A stretch of 64,000 nt of DNA from Nocardioides islandensis. GTDB taxonomy: Bacteria > Actinomycetota > Actinomycetes > Propionibacteriales > Nocardioidaceae. The stretch is from NCBI RefSeq assembly GCF_015352455.1, contig NZ_JADKPN010000002.1, positions 124,001 to 188,000 of the forward strand. The letters run 5' to 3'. This document shows positions 53,466 through 60,992 of the stretch, piece after piece. Below the pieces are notes generated by a model. The model ran no database searches and was not told the DNA's origin. It saw only the letters and a program-made list of their open reading frames with translations. The translations under genes and the position numbers were made by a program. Each line of letters starts with the position of its first letter. The stretch's first letter is position 1.

Positions 53466-53713
53466 CCCTGGACGACCGGATAGATCTCGTCGGCGACCAG
53501 CCCGTGCGCCTCACGGTGGACCGCATGCGCGGCATCCGCGGTCGGGGCCGAGACCAGGCAGAACACCTTTCCGGCGTCGGCGTCGACCCAGTAGTGCAGG
53601 TACTGCACGTCGTACCGCTGCTGGACCTCGAGGTCGGCTGCGTGTGCTCCCACCAGGTCCGCCGCGGTGGTGCCCTCGGGGAGAGTGTTGTGCACGTCCA
53701 TGTACAGCGACAT
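53462..53713 (-). CDS. SCO4226-type (DUF4242) nickel-binding-like protein
   Basis: An 83-residue protein: MSLYMDVHNTLPEGTTAADL, QYLHYWVDADAGKVFCLVSA and AVHREAHGLVADEIYPVVQG. This is the DUF4242 family, of which SCO4226 binds nickel. It is the first gene of the coupled trio with the NTF2-TusA fusion and DsrE. It is divergent from the BTAD regulator at 53851. Confidence 0.92.
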   Translation of the reverse strand: MSLYMDVHNTLPEGTTAADLVGAHAADLEVQQRYDVQYLHYWVDADAGKVFCLVSAPTADAAHAVHREAHGLVADEIYPVVQG

Positions 53714-53850
53714 CCCTGACTCCCTTCGTCTCGAGCTCTTCTCCTGCGGGTCGAGCTCGTTGTTGCCCTCACGCTAGGAAGTGGGGCGTTCCGCAACCGT
53801 TCCGCGAAGCGGGCTGTTCTGAGTCACGGCAGGCCGTACGATTTCGAGCA

Positions 53851-55632
53851 ATGAAGGTGGCCTCGGTTCAGCTCCTCGGCCGGTTCGCGGTCACCGTCGA
53901 CGGTGCCTCGATCTCCGGCGACGCCTGGCGGAGCCGGCGGGCGGCCGACGTGGTGAAGCTGCTCGCGCTGACGCCGGACCACCGGATGCACCGCGGCCAG
54001 GTCATCGATGCGCTGTGGCCCGAGAGCGACTCCCAGGCCGGAGGTACCAACCTCCGCAAGGCGCTGCACTTCGCACGGCTCGCACTCGGCGACAACGACG
54101 CCATCGTCACCCAGGGGGAGGTGCTCGTCCTGGGGCCCGGCGCGACCGTGGACACCGACGTCGAGGGGTTTGAGTCTGCGGCACGAAGCGCTCTGGCAGC
54201 CCACGATGCCGCCGCCTGCCGCGCGGCATCGCACCTGTGGGTGGGCGAGCTCCTCCCTGACGACCGCTACGAGTCGTGGCTGGCCGAGCCACGGGCACGC
54301 CTGCATCGACGGTACGTCGACCTGCTTCAGGAAGGCGGACTGTGGGAGCAGCTGGCCGAGGAGGACCCCACCCACGAGCAGGCGGCTCGCGCGCTGATGC
54401 GTGCCCACCTCGATTCCGGGGAACGACGGGAGGCGATCCGCCGGTTCGAACGGCTCCGCGAGGCGCTCCACGAGCAGCTCGGCGTCGGCCCCGATCGATC
54501 CACGATCGCGCTCTACGAGGACGTGCTGGCCGCCGAGGGAGCCCCGAAGCCCTCCGAGGCCGAGCGGGCGCACGCCTTGCTCGCCTGGGCCTTGGTGCAC
54601 ATGAACCGCAACGAGATCGCCGAGGCCGAGCGGGCCGCTGAGGAGGCCCGCACGATCGCGCTCGACGGCGGCCTGGGTCGCGAGCTCGGAGAGGCAGCGG
54701 TCATCCTGGCCAAGGTCGCCATGGCCCAGGGTCGTTGGCGCGAGCGGTTCGCCGAAGAGCTCGTCGAGTCGATGCGGCTGCGCGCCAACATGGAACCGAT
54801 CGTCTACGACGCACACTTGTGTCTCGCCGAGTACTACCTCGCCGGGCCCGAGGGCTACGACATCGCCGCGGACTTCGCGCGCCAGATGATGCAGATCGCC
54901 GACGAGGTCGGCTCGCCGACCGGTGCGGCGTTGGCCACCCTCATGCTGGGAGAGGCCGAGTTGCTCGCCGGCAACCTGCCCGAGGCCGAGGACCACCTCA
55001 AGGCGGCCGCGGAGGCCAACGACCTCCAGGGGTGCATCTCGGGCTCGGCGCTGGCCCGCCAAAGGCTCGCCGAAGCCGCGGTCATCCATGGCCGGAAGTT
55101 CGACGCCAACCGGCTCTTGGACAGGGCGCGGTCCCTCGCGCACCGTTCGGACCTGGCGCCTCATCTGCTGGTGCGCATCTTCGGCACGAAGATCCAGGCG
55201 GCCGACGCCCACACGACAATGACGGTCCTGAGGACGGCCGAGCAGGAACTGAGCCAGATGCGCTCCTGCGAGCCCTGCTCGATGGGCTACCTGACCAGTG
55301 CCGCCACCGCCAGCTCCCGGGCGGGCCAGCTGGTCCAGGCCCGGAGATTCCTCGCTGAGGCCGAACGTATCGCCGGGATGTGGCAAGGAGGACTGTGGAC
55401 CGGTGCGGTCTGGGAAGCACGCGGCGCTCTCCGCCAAGCAGAGGGCGAGACCGAGCAAGCCCGGGCCATGTTCCGCGAAGCGGCTGCCGCATTCGCCCGC
55501 GCCGGCAACCAAGCCGACGCGGCCCGGTGCCAGGACGCCGCTGGCGCCCTCCTCGACGGGGGCCGGGGTTCCGAGGGGCGCGCGAGAGCGGCGCCGGAGG
55601 CGAGCGCCGACGGCGCGCCTCTGTCGGGGTGA
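53851..55632 (+). CDS. SARP/BTAD-type transcriptional regulator with TPR region
   Basis: A 593-residue regulator: N-terminal OmpR-like winged helix (VQLLGRFAVTVDGASISGDA, then MHRGQVIDALWPESDSQAGG), the BTAD domain (WEQLAEEDPTHEQAARALMR, FERLREALHEQLGVGPDRST), and a TPR region to the end. There is no NB-ARC ATPase. It is divergent from the DUF4242-TusA-DsrE operon and likely controls it. The ATG at 53851 begins the winged helix. Confidence 0.9.
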   Translation: MKVASVQLLGRFAVTVDGASISGDAWRSRRAADVVKLLALTPDHRMHRGQVIDALWPESDSQAGGTNLRKALHFARLALGDNDAIVTQGEVLVLGPGATVDTDVEGFESAARSALAAHDAAACRAASHLWVGELLPDDRYESWLAEPRARLHRRYVDLLQEGGLWEQLAEEDPTHEQAARALMRAHLDSGERREAIRRFERLREALHEQLGVGPDRSTIALYEDVLAAEGAPKPSEAERAHALLAWALVHMNRNEIAEAERAAEEARTIALDGGLGRELGEAAVILAKVAMAQGRWRERFAEELVESMRLRANMEPIVYDAHLCLAEYYLAGPEGYDIAADFARQMMQIADEVGSPTGAALATLMLGEAELLAGNLPEAEDHLKAAAEANDLQGCISGSALARQRLAEAAVIHGRKFDANRLLDRARSLAHRSDLAPHLLVRIFGTKIQAADAHTTMTVLRTAEQELSQMRSCEPCSMGYLTSAATASSRAGQLVQARRFLAEAERIAGMWQGGLWTGAVWEARGALRQAEGETEQARAMFREAAAAFARAGNQADAARCQDAAGALLDGGRGSEGRARAAPEASADGAPLSG

Positions 55633-55698
55633 GCCGTCGCCAAGCCCACCCCCAACCGCTCGAGCCACGAAGGGCGATTCACCCGTGGCCGCCGGGCC

Positions 55699-56073
55699 TC
55701 ACGACTGGATCGAGCGCCAGGCCTGGAATCCCCCGACCAGGTCCGTGGCCGAACGCAGTCCGAGCTCTTGAAGGGTCGCGGCGGCAAGACTCGAGCTGTA
55801 GCCCTCGTTGCAGACGATGATGAACCGGGTGTTGGCATCGGTCGCGATGGGCAACCGGTGCGGGGAGGTCGGGTCCAGCCGCCATTCGAGGACGTTGCGG
55901 TCGACCACGATGGCGCCAGGCAACTCACCGTCGCGCCGCCGTTGCTCGATCGGGCGGGTGTCGATGAGGATCGCGCCGGCGGCCAGCTCCTCGGCGAGGC
56001 CTTCGGGCCGCACTCGGTCCAGCCCGCTGCGGGCCCTGGCCAGCAGCACGTCGATCGCCGGCAGATCTGACAC
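55699..56073 (-). CDS. Rhodanese-like sulfurtransferase
   Basis: A 124-residue single rhodanese domain: GAILIDTRPIEQRRRDGELP, and the active loop VCNEGYSSSLAA with C88, where the persulfide forms. It lies downstream of the ArsR-rhodanese gene on the same strand (75-bp gap), so both may be controlled by the sites at 56835-56894. Sulfane-sulfur transfer is the family role; the acceptor is not known. Confidence 0.9.
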   Translation of the reverse strand: MSDLPAIDVLLARARSGLDRVRPEGLAEELAAGAILIDTRPIEQRRRDGELPGAIVVDRNVLEWRLDPTSPHRLPIATDANTRFIIVCNEGYSSSLAAATLQELGLRSATDLVGGFQAWRSIQS

Positions 56074-56148
56074 GGAGCGTGCCTCCTCGTTTGGATCCTA
56101 GGAGGTTCGACCGTTGATGCGAATGTTGTTCGTTGTGGGTACGCGCCC

Positions 56149-56811
56149 CTAGCCGCGGGCGACCGGGAGACGGGCCGCGGCCCACTCGGGGAAGCCGTCC
56201 TCGAGCCGCGCCGCGGTCACGCCCTTCCGCTGGAGCATCCGGACGGCCTCGTCGGCGTAGACGCAGTACGGCCCGCGGCAGTACGCCACCACGTCGGCAC
56301 CGTCGGGGATGTGGCCGAGCCGGGACTTCAGGTCGGCGATCGGGATGGACACCGCGCCGCGGATGTGGCCGGCGGCGTACTCGGCCTCGGGGCGGACGTC
56401 CAGCACGACCACGTCGCCGTCCCGCAGCCGCGCCCGGAGGTCGTCGCGGGTGATGGTGCGCAGCCTGCTGCGGTCTCCGAGGTAGTCGGCAGCCAGCTGT
56501 TCGAGACCCGAGACGTGCTCCTGTGCCGCTTGTCGCATGGTCCGCCACAGGTCACCAACGACGGGGCTGGAGAGCGAGTAGTAGATCCGGGTGCCCTCCC
56601 GACGCGCCTCGACCAGTCCGGAGCGCAGCAGGCGCTGTAGGTGCTGGGACGTGTTGGCGAAGCTCTGGTCGATCTCTTCCGCCAGCTCCTCCACCGAGCG
56701 CTCGCCCTGGGCGAGCACGTCGACCAGCTCTGCCCGGCGCCCGTTGGCCAGCGCCTTGGCCGACTCGGCCAGCGCGTCGTACAGCGCGGCCTTGGCTGCA
56801 TGGTCCGACAT
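56149..56811 (-). CDS. ArsR-family regulator fused to a rhodanese domain
   Basis: A 220-residue fusion. Residues 8-90 are an ArsR winged helix (AKALANGRRAELVDVLAQGE, SFANTSQHLQRLLRSGLVEA). Residues 115-215 are a rhodanese with VVVLDVRPEAEYAAGHIRGA and active loop AYCRGPYC. The only two cysteines in the protein are C178 and C183 of that loop, so the signal must be sensed there rather than in the DNA-binding part. GGAGGT stands six bases before the ATG at 56811. The TTCAAG-N6-CTTGAA sites upstream are its expected operators. Confidence 0.92.
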   Translation of the reverse strand: MSDHAAKAALYDALAESAKALANGRRAELVDVLAQGERSVEELAEEIDQSFANTSQHLQRLLRSGLVEARREGTRIYYSLSSPVVGDLWRTMRQAAQEHVSGLEQLAADYLGDRSRLRTITRDDLRARLRDGDVVVLDVRPEAEYAAGHIRGAVSIPIADLKSRLGHIPDGADVVAYCRGPYCVYADEAVRMLQRKGVTAARLEDGFPEWAAARLPVARG

Positions 56812-56834
56812 CGCGTCACCTCCTCCCAACAGTA

Positions 56835-56852
56835 TTCAAGATTTCTCTTGAC
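56835..56852. promoter_or_regulatory. Predicted ArsR-rhodanese operator, site 1
   Basis: TTCAAG-ATTTCT-CTTGAC, one mismatch to the consensus TTCAAG-N6-CTTGAA. It is 23 bp upstream of the ArsR-rhodanese gene. Confidence 0.7.
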
Positions 56853-56876
56853 AAAGCGAGTCTCTCAGGAGTCTTA

Positions 56877-56894
56877 TTCAAGCGAACTATTGAA
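56877..56894. promoter_or_regulatory. Predicted ArsR-rhodanese operator, site 2
   Basis: TTCAAG-CGAACT-ATTGAA, one mismatch to the consensus. It is 24 bp upstream of the methyltransferase gene at 56919, so with site 1 it covers both divergent promoters. Confidence 0.7.
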
Positions 56895-56918
56895 TTTCAT
56901 CCCGAGAGGTGCCCTGCC

Positions 56919-57692
56919 ATGACGATCCTGGTGAACACCGAGGAGCTCGAGGCCAAGGTCAAGGACATGTACCGGCACGTGGCCCAGCAGCCACAGGACC
57001 GGTTCCACTTCGAGCTCGGCGCACCGGTCGCGCTCCGCGCCGGGTACGACGCCGACCGACTCGCCGACGTACCCGCCGGAGCGGTGGAGTCCTTCGCAGG
57101 GGTGGGCCACTTCTTCGACCTGGCCGACCTGCAGGCCGGCGAGACCGTGGTCGACCTCGGCAGCGGCTCCGGGATGGACGCCTTCTACGCGGCCGGCCTT
57201 GTCGGTCCCACCGGCCACGTGTACGGAGTCGACTTCACCCAGGAGCAGCTCGACAAGGCCCGTCGGCTCGCCACCGAGGCGGGTCTTGAACAAGTCGAGT
57301 TCCGCGAGGCCCGCATCGAGACGCTGCCACTGCCAGATGCAGTCGTCGACTGTGTGATCTCCAACGGCGTGATCAACCTGTGCCCGGACAAGAACGCGGT
57401 GTTCGCCGAAGCAGCACGCGTCCTCAAGCCCGGCGGACGCCTGGCGATCGCCGACATCATCAGCGAGCAGCCGCTCACGGACGCCATCGTCTGCAACGCC
57501 GACCTGTGGGCCTCCTGCATCGGCGGGGCCGCCCAGCAGGAGCTCTACCTCCAGGCCATCGAGTCCGCCGGCTTCACCATCGCCGCACACCGCCTCAACC
57601 CGTACGAGTTCATCTCCGACCAGGCGCGCAACGCCAGCGCGAAGTACGGCGTCAAGAGCATCTCCCTGCTGGCCATCAAGACCGAACGCTAG
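56919..57692 (+). CDS. ArsM-like SAM-dependent methyltransferase lacking a key cysteine
   Basis: A 257-residue enzyme: GETVVDLGSGSGMDAFYAAG (SAM motif), GVDFTQEQLDKAR, ISNGVINLCPDKNAVFAEAA and VLKPGGRLAIADIISEQPL. The layout follows arsenite methyltransferases, whose motif is usually SNCVINLSPDK; here the cysteine is glycine, while a later C (NLC) is present. So it may methylate another metalloid, a thiol or sulfide. It starts under operator site 2 and reads into the cupin gene. Confidence 0.85.
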   Translation: MTILVNTEELEAKVKDMYRHVAQQPQDRFHFELGAPVALRAGYDADRLADVPAGAVESFAGVGHFFDLADLQAGETVVDLGSGSGMDAFYAAGLVGPTGHVYGVDFTQEQLDKARRLATEAGLEQVEFREARIETLPLPDAVVDCVISNGVINLCPDKNAVFAEAARVLKPGGRLAIADIISEQPLTDAIVCNADLWASCIGGAAQQELYLQAIESAGFTIAAHRLNPYEFISDQARNASAKYGVKSISLLAIKTER

Positions 57693-57721
57693 GAATCACT
57701 GGAGAAAGAGAGGGCAGCACC

Positions 57722-58075
57722 ATGTCAGAGAAGCTGAACATCGAGACCCCGCACGAACGGCGGCCCTTCAAGGCCCACGGTCACATGGACGTGGTCACCC
57801 TCGGTGACTTCACCCTCGGCCGCGGCGTCTTCGAGCCAGGCTGGCGCTGGTCCAACGATGTCAAGCCGATCGCCGGCACCGACTCCTGCCAGACCCACCA
57901 CACCGGGATCTGCACCTCCGGCCAGATGACGATCGCGTTCGAGGACGGCAACGAGATCACCGTCGGCCCCGGCGACGTCGTGGACCTGGAGCCCGGCCAC
58001 GACGCCTGGACCGTCGGCGACGAACCCTGCGTCATCCTCGACACGGGCATCAAGGCCTACGCCAAACCCGCCTGA
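57722..58075 (+). CDS. Cupin-domain protein
   Basis: A 117-residue single cupin: VVTLGDFTLGRGVFEPGWRW, DSCQTHHTGICTSGQMTIAF (motif 1 with His-His and two Cys) and VGPGDVVDLEPGHDAWTVGD (motif 2). The HH/CC surround could bind iron or another metal. It follows the methyltransferase by 29 bp in the same operon. Substrate unknown; thiol oxygenation is one possibility. Confidence 0.85.
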   Translation: MSEKLNIETPHERRPFKAHGHMDVVTLGDFTLGRGVFEPGWRWSNDVKPIAGTDSCQTHHTGICTSGQMTIAFEDGNEITVGPGDVVDLEPGHDAWTVGDEPCVILDTGIKAYAKPA

Positions 58076-58087
58076 CCGCGACGTCGT

Positions 58088-58729
58088 TCACCGTTCGAAG
58101 CCGACGACGCACCAGCCCAACCCGCGCCATCGATAGGCATCGCGCAGCCCAGATCCGACCGCGACGTTCAGCATCGCCGCCGGCGGATGTACGAAGGCCC
58201 GGAAGGTGTCGCCCTTGATCCTGCGGAGACTGTTGTCCACCCAGAACACCGCACGGGTGACGAGGTTGTCGGGTGGGTGGCTGAACACCAGCAGACGGCC
58301 CGTCTTGCTGGCCGCAGCGGTGAGCAGACGCTCATAGTCCGGGTAGCAGCAGACGACCCGGTGGAGCACGACCACGTCGGCGCGCTCGACCTCGGCGGGG
58401 TCCTGGGCGATGTCCAGGAACCGGCGCTCCACGCGCGCCGCCATACCGGTGCGTTCGAGCAGCTCCGCCGCCTCGGTCTCGTAGCTGTTGGAGATCTCCA
58501 GGTTGGTCGCCGTGGCTGCTCCCTGACGAAGCAGCTCGACGTGGAGCTCACCGACCCCTCCCCCGATCTCGAGGACACGCGCGCCCTCGAGACCGCGATC
58601 GGTGAGGAACGAGACGATGGCTTGGGCGGACCGGCTCAGCCCCCGGCGTCGATAACGACGCGCCATCCTGCGAGCGAAGTGCTTGCTGAACGTCTCGTCG
58701 TACCCGCCCGGTTCGCAGCAGTCGCCCAC
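58088..58729 (-). CDS. SAM-dependent methyltransferase of the GDCC type
   Basis: A 213-residue enzyme beginning GDCCEPGGYDETFSKHFARR, then GARVLEIGGGVGELHVELLR (SAM motif), RADVVVLHRVVCCYPDYERL and LLVFSHPPDN. Relatives in other bacteria share the paired-cysteine start and the VCCYPDYxxL motif; the substrate is unknown. GTG at 58729 fits that start; an ATG at 58759 abuts operator site 3. It is divergent from the methyltransferase at 58840, with sites 3 and 4 between. Confidence 0.85.
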   Translation of the reverse strand: MGDCCEPGGYDETFSKHFARRMARRYRRRGLSRSAQAIVSFLTDRGLEGARVLEIGGGVGELHVELLRQGAATATNLEISNSYETEAAELLERTGMAARVERRFLDIAQDPAEVERADVVVLHRVVCCYPDYERLLTAAASKTGRLLVFSHPPDNLVTRAVFWVDNSLRRIKGDTFRAFVHPPAAMLNVAVGSGLRDAYRWRGLGWCVVGFER

Positions 58730-58760
58730 GCCCCGAGTATGCGACCTGGCGCCACGCATA

Positions 58761-58778
58761 TTCAAGAGATTGCTTGAC
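58761..58778. promoter_or_regulatory. Predicted ArsR-rhodanese operator, site 3
   Basis: TTCAAG-AGATTG-CTTGAC, one mismatch to the consensus. It is 31 bp upstream of the GTG start of the minus-strand methyltransferase. Confidence 0.7.
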
Positions 58779-58802
58779 AAGCAATGCTGGAGGCGGACAG
58801 TA

Positions 58803-58820
58803 TTCAAGGGTTCTCTTGAA
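58803..58820. promoter_or_regulatory. Predicted ArsR-rhodanese operator, site 4
   Basis: TTCAAG-GGTTCT-CTTGAA is a perfect match to the consensus palindrome. It is 19 bp upstream of the methyltransferase ATG at 58840 and just before its GGAGGT. Confidence 0.75.
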
Positions 58821-58839
58821 CTTAGCGGAGGTGGCCACG

Positions 58840-59634
58840 ATGGCGACGTTGACCAGCGAACAGGTGCGAGGGCTGGATCCCTACGCATTCCTGGCAGTCC
58901 TGGGCAAGCGAGTCATCCATCCCGGAGGCCGGGCATCGACCGACCGATTGCTCGAGCTCGCCGCCGTAAGGCCGGGCGAGCGGGTGCTGGACATCGGCTG
59001 CGGGGTCGGCACCACGGCGATCCGGCTCGCGCGGGAGTACGGGGCGCAAGTGGTTGCTGCAGACATCGCGCCGCTGATGCGTGAGCGTGCGACCGCGAAC
59101 GTCTCGGCCGCCGGGGCGGCGGATCGCGTGAGTGTCGAGGACGCCGACATCAGGTCGCTGCCCTATCCCGACGCCCACTTCGACGCGGTGATCGCCGAGG
59201 CGGTCACCATGTTCGTCGGCCGCCGCCGGGCGGCCGCCGAGCTCGCTCGGGTCACCCGCCCGGGAGGACGGGTGCTGGCCACTGAGTTCTGCTGGCGCGA
59301 ACCACCCACGAAGGAGGCGAAGGAGGTCTTCCTGGGCCAGGTCTGCCCCGGGATGCGGTTCGACACCATCGAGGAGTGGACCGGGATCTACGGCGGAGCA
59401 GGACTGGTCGACATCGAGACCGAGTCCGGCCCGTTCGAGATGATGACCGCCCGCGGCTTCCTGGCCGACGAACGTGGTCACGCACCGGCGGTGATGGCCC
59501 GCGCGATCAGCCGGCCGGCGTACGTTCGCAAGATGGCCTGGCTGATGCCGCGGATGTCGCGGGCGATCCCCTTCCTCGGGTACGTGCTCGTCAGCGCCCG
59601 CAAGCCCGCCGCTGCGGGCGTGGAGGGCCCGTGA
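58840..59634 (+). CDS. SAM-dependent methyltransferase
   Basis: A 264-residue enzyme: GERVLDIGCGVGTTAIRLAR, AADIAPLMRERATANVSAAG, FDAVIAEAVTMFVGRRRAAA, VTRPGGRVLATEFCWREPP. It is UbiE/ArsM-like in its fold but distinct from the two neighbours. The ATG at 58840 has GGAGGT seven bases upstream. Its stop overlaps the next GTG, so it is co-translated with the MBL-rhodanese and MFS genes. Confidence 0.88.
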   Translation: MATLTSEQVRGLDPYAFLAVLGKRVIHPGGRASTDRLLELAAVRPGERVLDIGCGVGTTAIRLAREYGAQVVAADIAPLMRERATANVSAAGAADRVSVEDADIRSLPYPDAHFDAVIAEAVTMFVGRRRAAAELARVTRPGGRVLATEFCWREPPTKEAKEVFLGQVCPGMRFDTIEEWTGIYGGAGLVDIETESGPFEMMTARGFLADERGHAPAVMARAISRPAYVRKMAWLMPRMSRAIPFLGYVLVSARKPAAAGVEGP

Positions 59635-60992
59635 GCTTTCCCGAGCCCGTCACGCTCGTGGACAAGGGCCTGGGCAACACCTCCTATCTGGTCGACCTCG
59701 GCGACGGCCGCGCGCTGGCGGTGGACCCCTGCCGTGACCTGCGCGCGATGCGCGATGCGCTCTCAGCCCGCGGGCTGCGGGTGGCGTTCGGCGCCGACAC
59801 GCATCTCCATGCCGACTTCCTCTCCGGAGCCCGCCAGCTCGCGTCGACGGACTCTGCGTCGGTGCTTGCTTCCGCCGCCGGGGACCGCAAGTTCGACCAC
59901 ACCGGACTGCGCGACGGTGACGAGATCGATCTCGGCGGACTGCGGCTGCGCGCCCTGGGCACGCCGGGGCACACCGACGAGCACCTGTCCTATCTCCTGC
60001 TCGACGGCGACCGGCCGGTCGGGGTCTTCACCGGAGGGTCCCTCTTGGTCGGCGCCGTCGCTCGCACCGACCTGGTCGACCCGGCCCGCACCGAGGAGCT
60101 GGCGCGCGCCCAGTACCGGTCGGTACGACGGCTGCTGGAGCTGCCCGACGAGGTCGCCGTCTGGCCGACGCACGGCGCGGGCTCGTTCTGCTCTGCCCCG
60201 GCCGGGGCTGAGCGGACCAGCACCATCGGCGCCGAGCGCGCGGGTAACCCCGTGATGCGGGCTCGCGACGAGGACGCCTTCGTCACCGAGCTGATCGACA
60301 GCCTGGGGACCTACCCCCCGTACTTCCACCGATTGGGCGAGGCCAACCGGCGCGGACCCGCCCTACTCCCCCGCAAGCTCCATATCCCGGCGATGACACC
60401 GCCCGCGGTCGCGGCCGTGCAGGCTGCCGGTGCGACCATCCTCGATGTCAGGCCCGTCCCCTCGTTCGCCGCCGCGCACCCCACCGGGGCGCTGTCGATT
60501 CCGCTGCGGCCGGCCTTCGTCAGCTGGCTGGGCTGGCTGGCCGCCCACGATCGCCCGATCGTCGTCGTGCGCGAACCGGACCAAGACCTCGACGAGGTGC
60601 TGTGGCAGGCCGCCAAGATCGGCTACGAGAACATCGTCGGAGAGCTCGCCGGCGGCATCGACGCCTGGACCGCGGCCTCGCTGCCCAGCATCTCTATGGC
60701 CCTGACCGAGGCCAGTCCCAATCCTGGGATCCGCGTGCTCGACATCAGGCAACGGGCCGAGTATCAGGCCGGGCATGTCCCAGGCGCGGTGCACATCGAG
60801 CTCGGCGACATCGCGGAGGCCGCCGACCGGCTCGCTGACGCGCCCACAGTGGTGATGTGCGGCCACGGGGAGCGCGCCATGGGCGCCGCAAGCATCCTCG
60901 CCGGACACGGGCTGACGCAGGTCAGCGTCCTGGACGGCGGCCCCGAAGAGTGGGCCGAGGCCAACGGCCAGCGGCTGGAATCCGGCCCGTGA
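59631..60992 (+). CDS. Metallo-beta-lactamase-fold protein fused to two rhodanese domains
   Basis: A 453-residue persulfide-dioxygenase/CstB-like protein. An N-terminal MBL domain has GADTHLHADFLSGARQLA (H58, H60, D62) and LGTPGHTDEHLSYLL (H114). A first rhodanese (ATILDVRPVPSFAAAHPTGA) has no cysteine in its loop, so it is inactive. A second has VVMCGHGERAMGA with an active cysteine. Such fusions oxidise or transfer glutathione- or CoA-linked persulfides. It is coupled by overlaps to the methyltransferase before and MFS after. Confidence 0.9.
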   Translation: MSFPEPVTLVDKGLGNTSYLVDLGDGRALAVDPCRDLRAMRDALSARGLRVAFGADTHLHADFLSGARQLASTDSASVLASAAGDRKFDHTGLRDGDEIDLGGLRLRALGTPGHTDEHLSYLLLDGDRPVGVFTGGSLLVGAVARTDLVDPARTEELARAQYRSVRRLLELPDEVAVWPTHGAGSFCSAPAGAERTSTIGAERAGNPVMRARDEDAFVTELIDSLGTYPPYFHRLGEANRRGPALLPRKLHIPAMTPPAVAAVQAAGATILDVRPVPSFAAAHPTGALSIPLRPAFVSWLGWLAAHDRPIVVVREPDQDLDEVLWQAAKIGYENIVGELAGGIDAWTAASLPSISMALTEASPNPGIRVLDIRQRAEYQAGHVPGAVHIELGDIAEAADRLADAPTVVMCGHGERAMGAASILAGHGLTQVSVLDGGPEEWAEANGQRLESGP

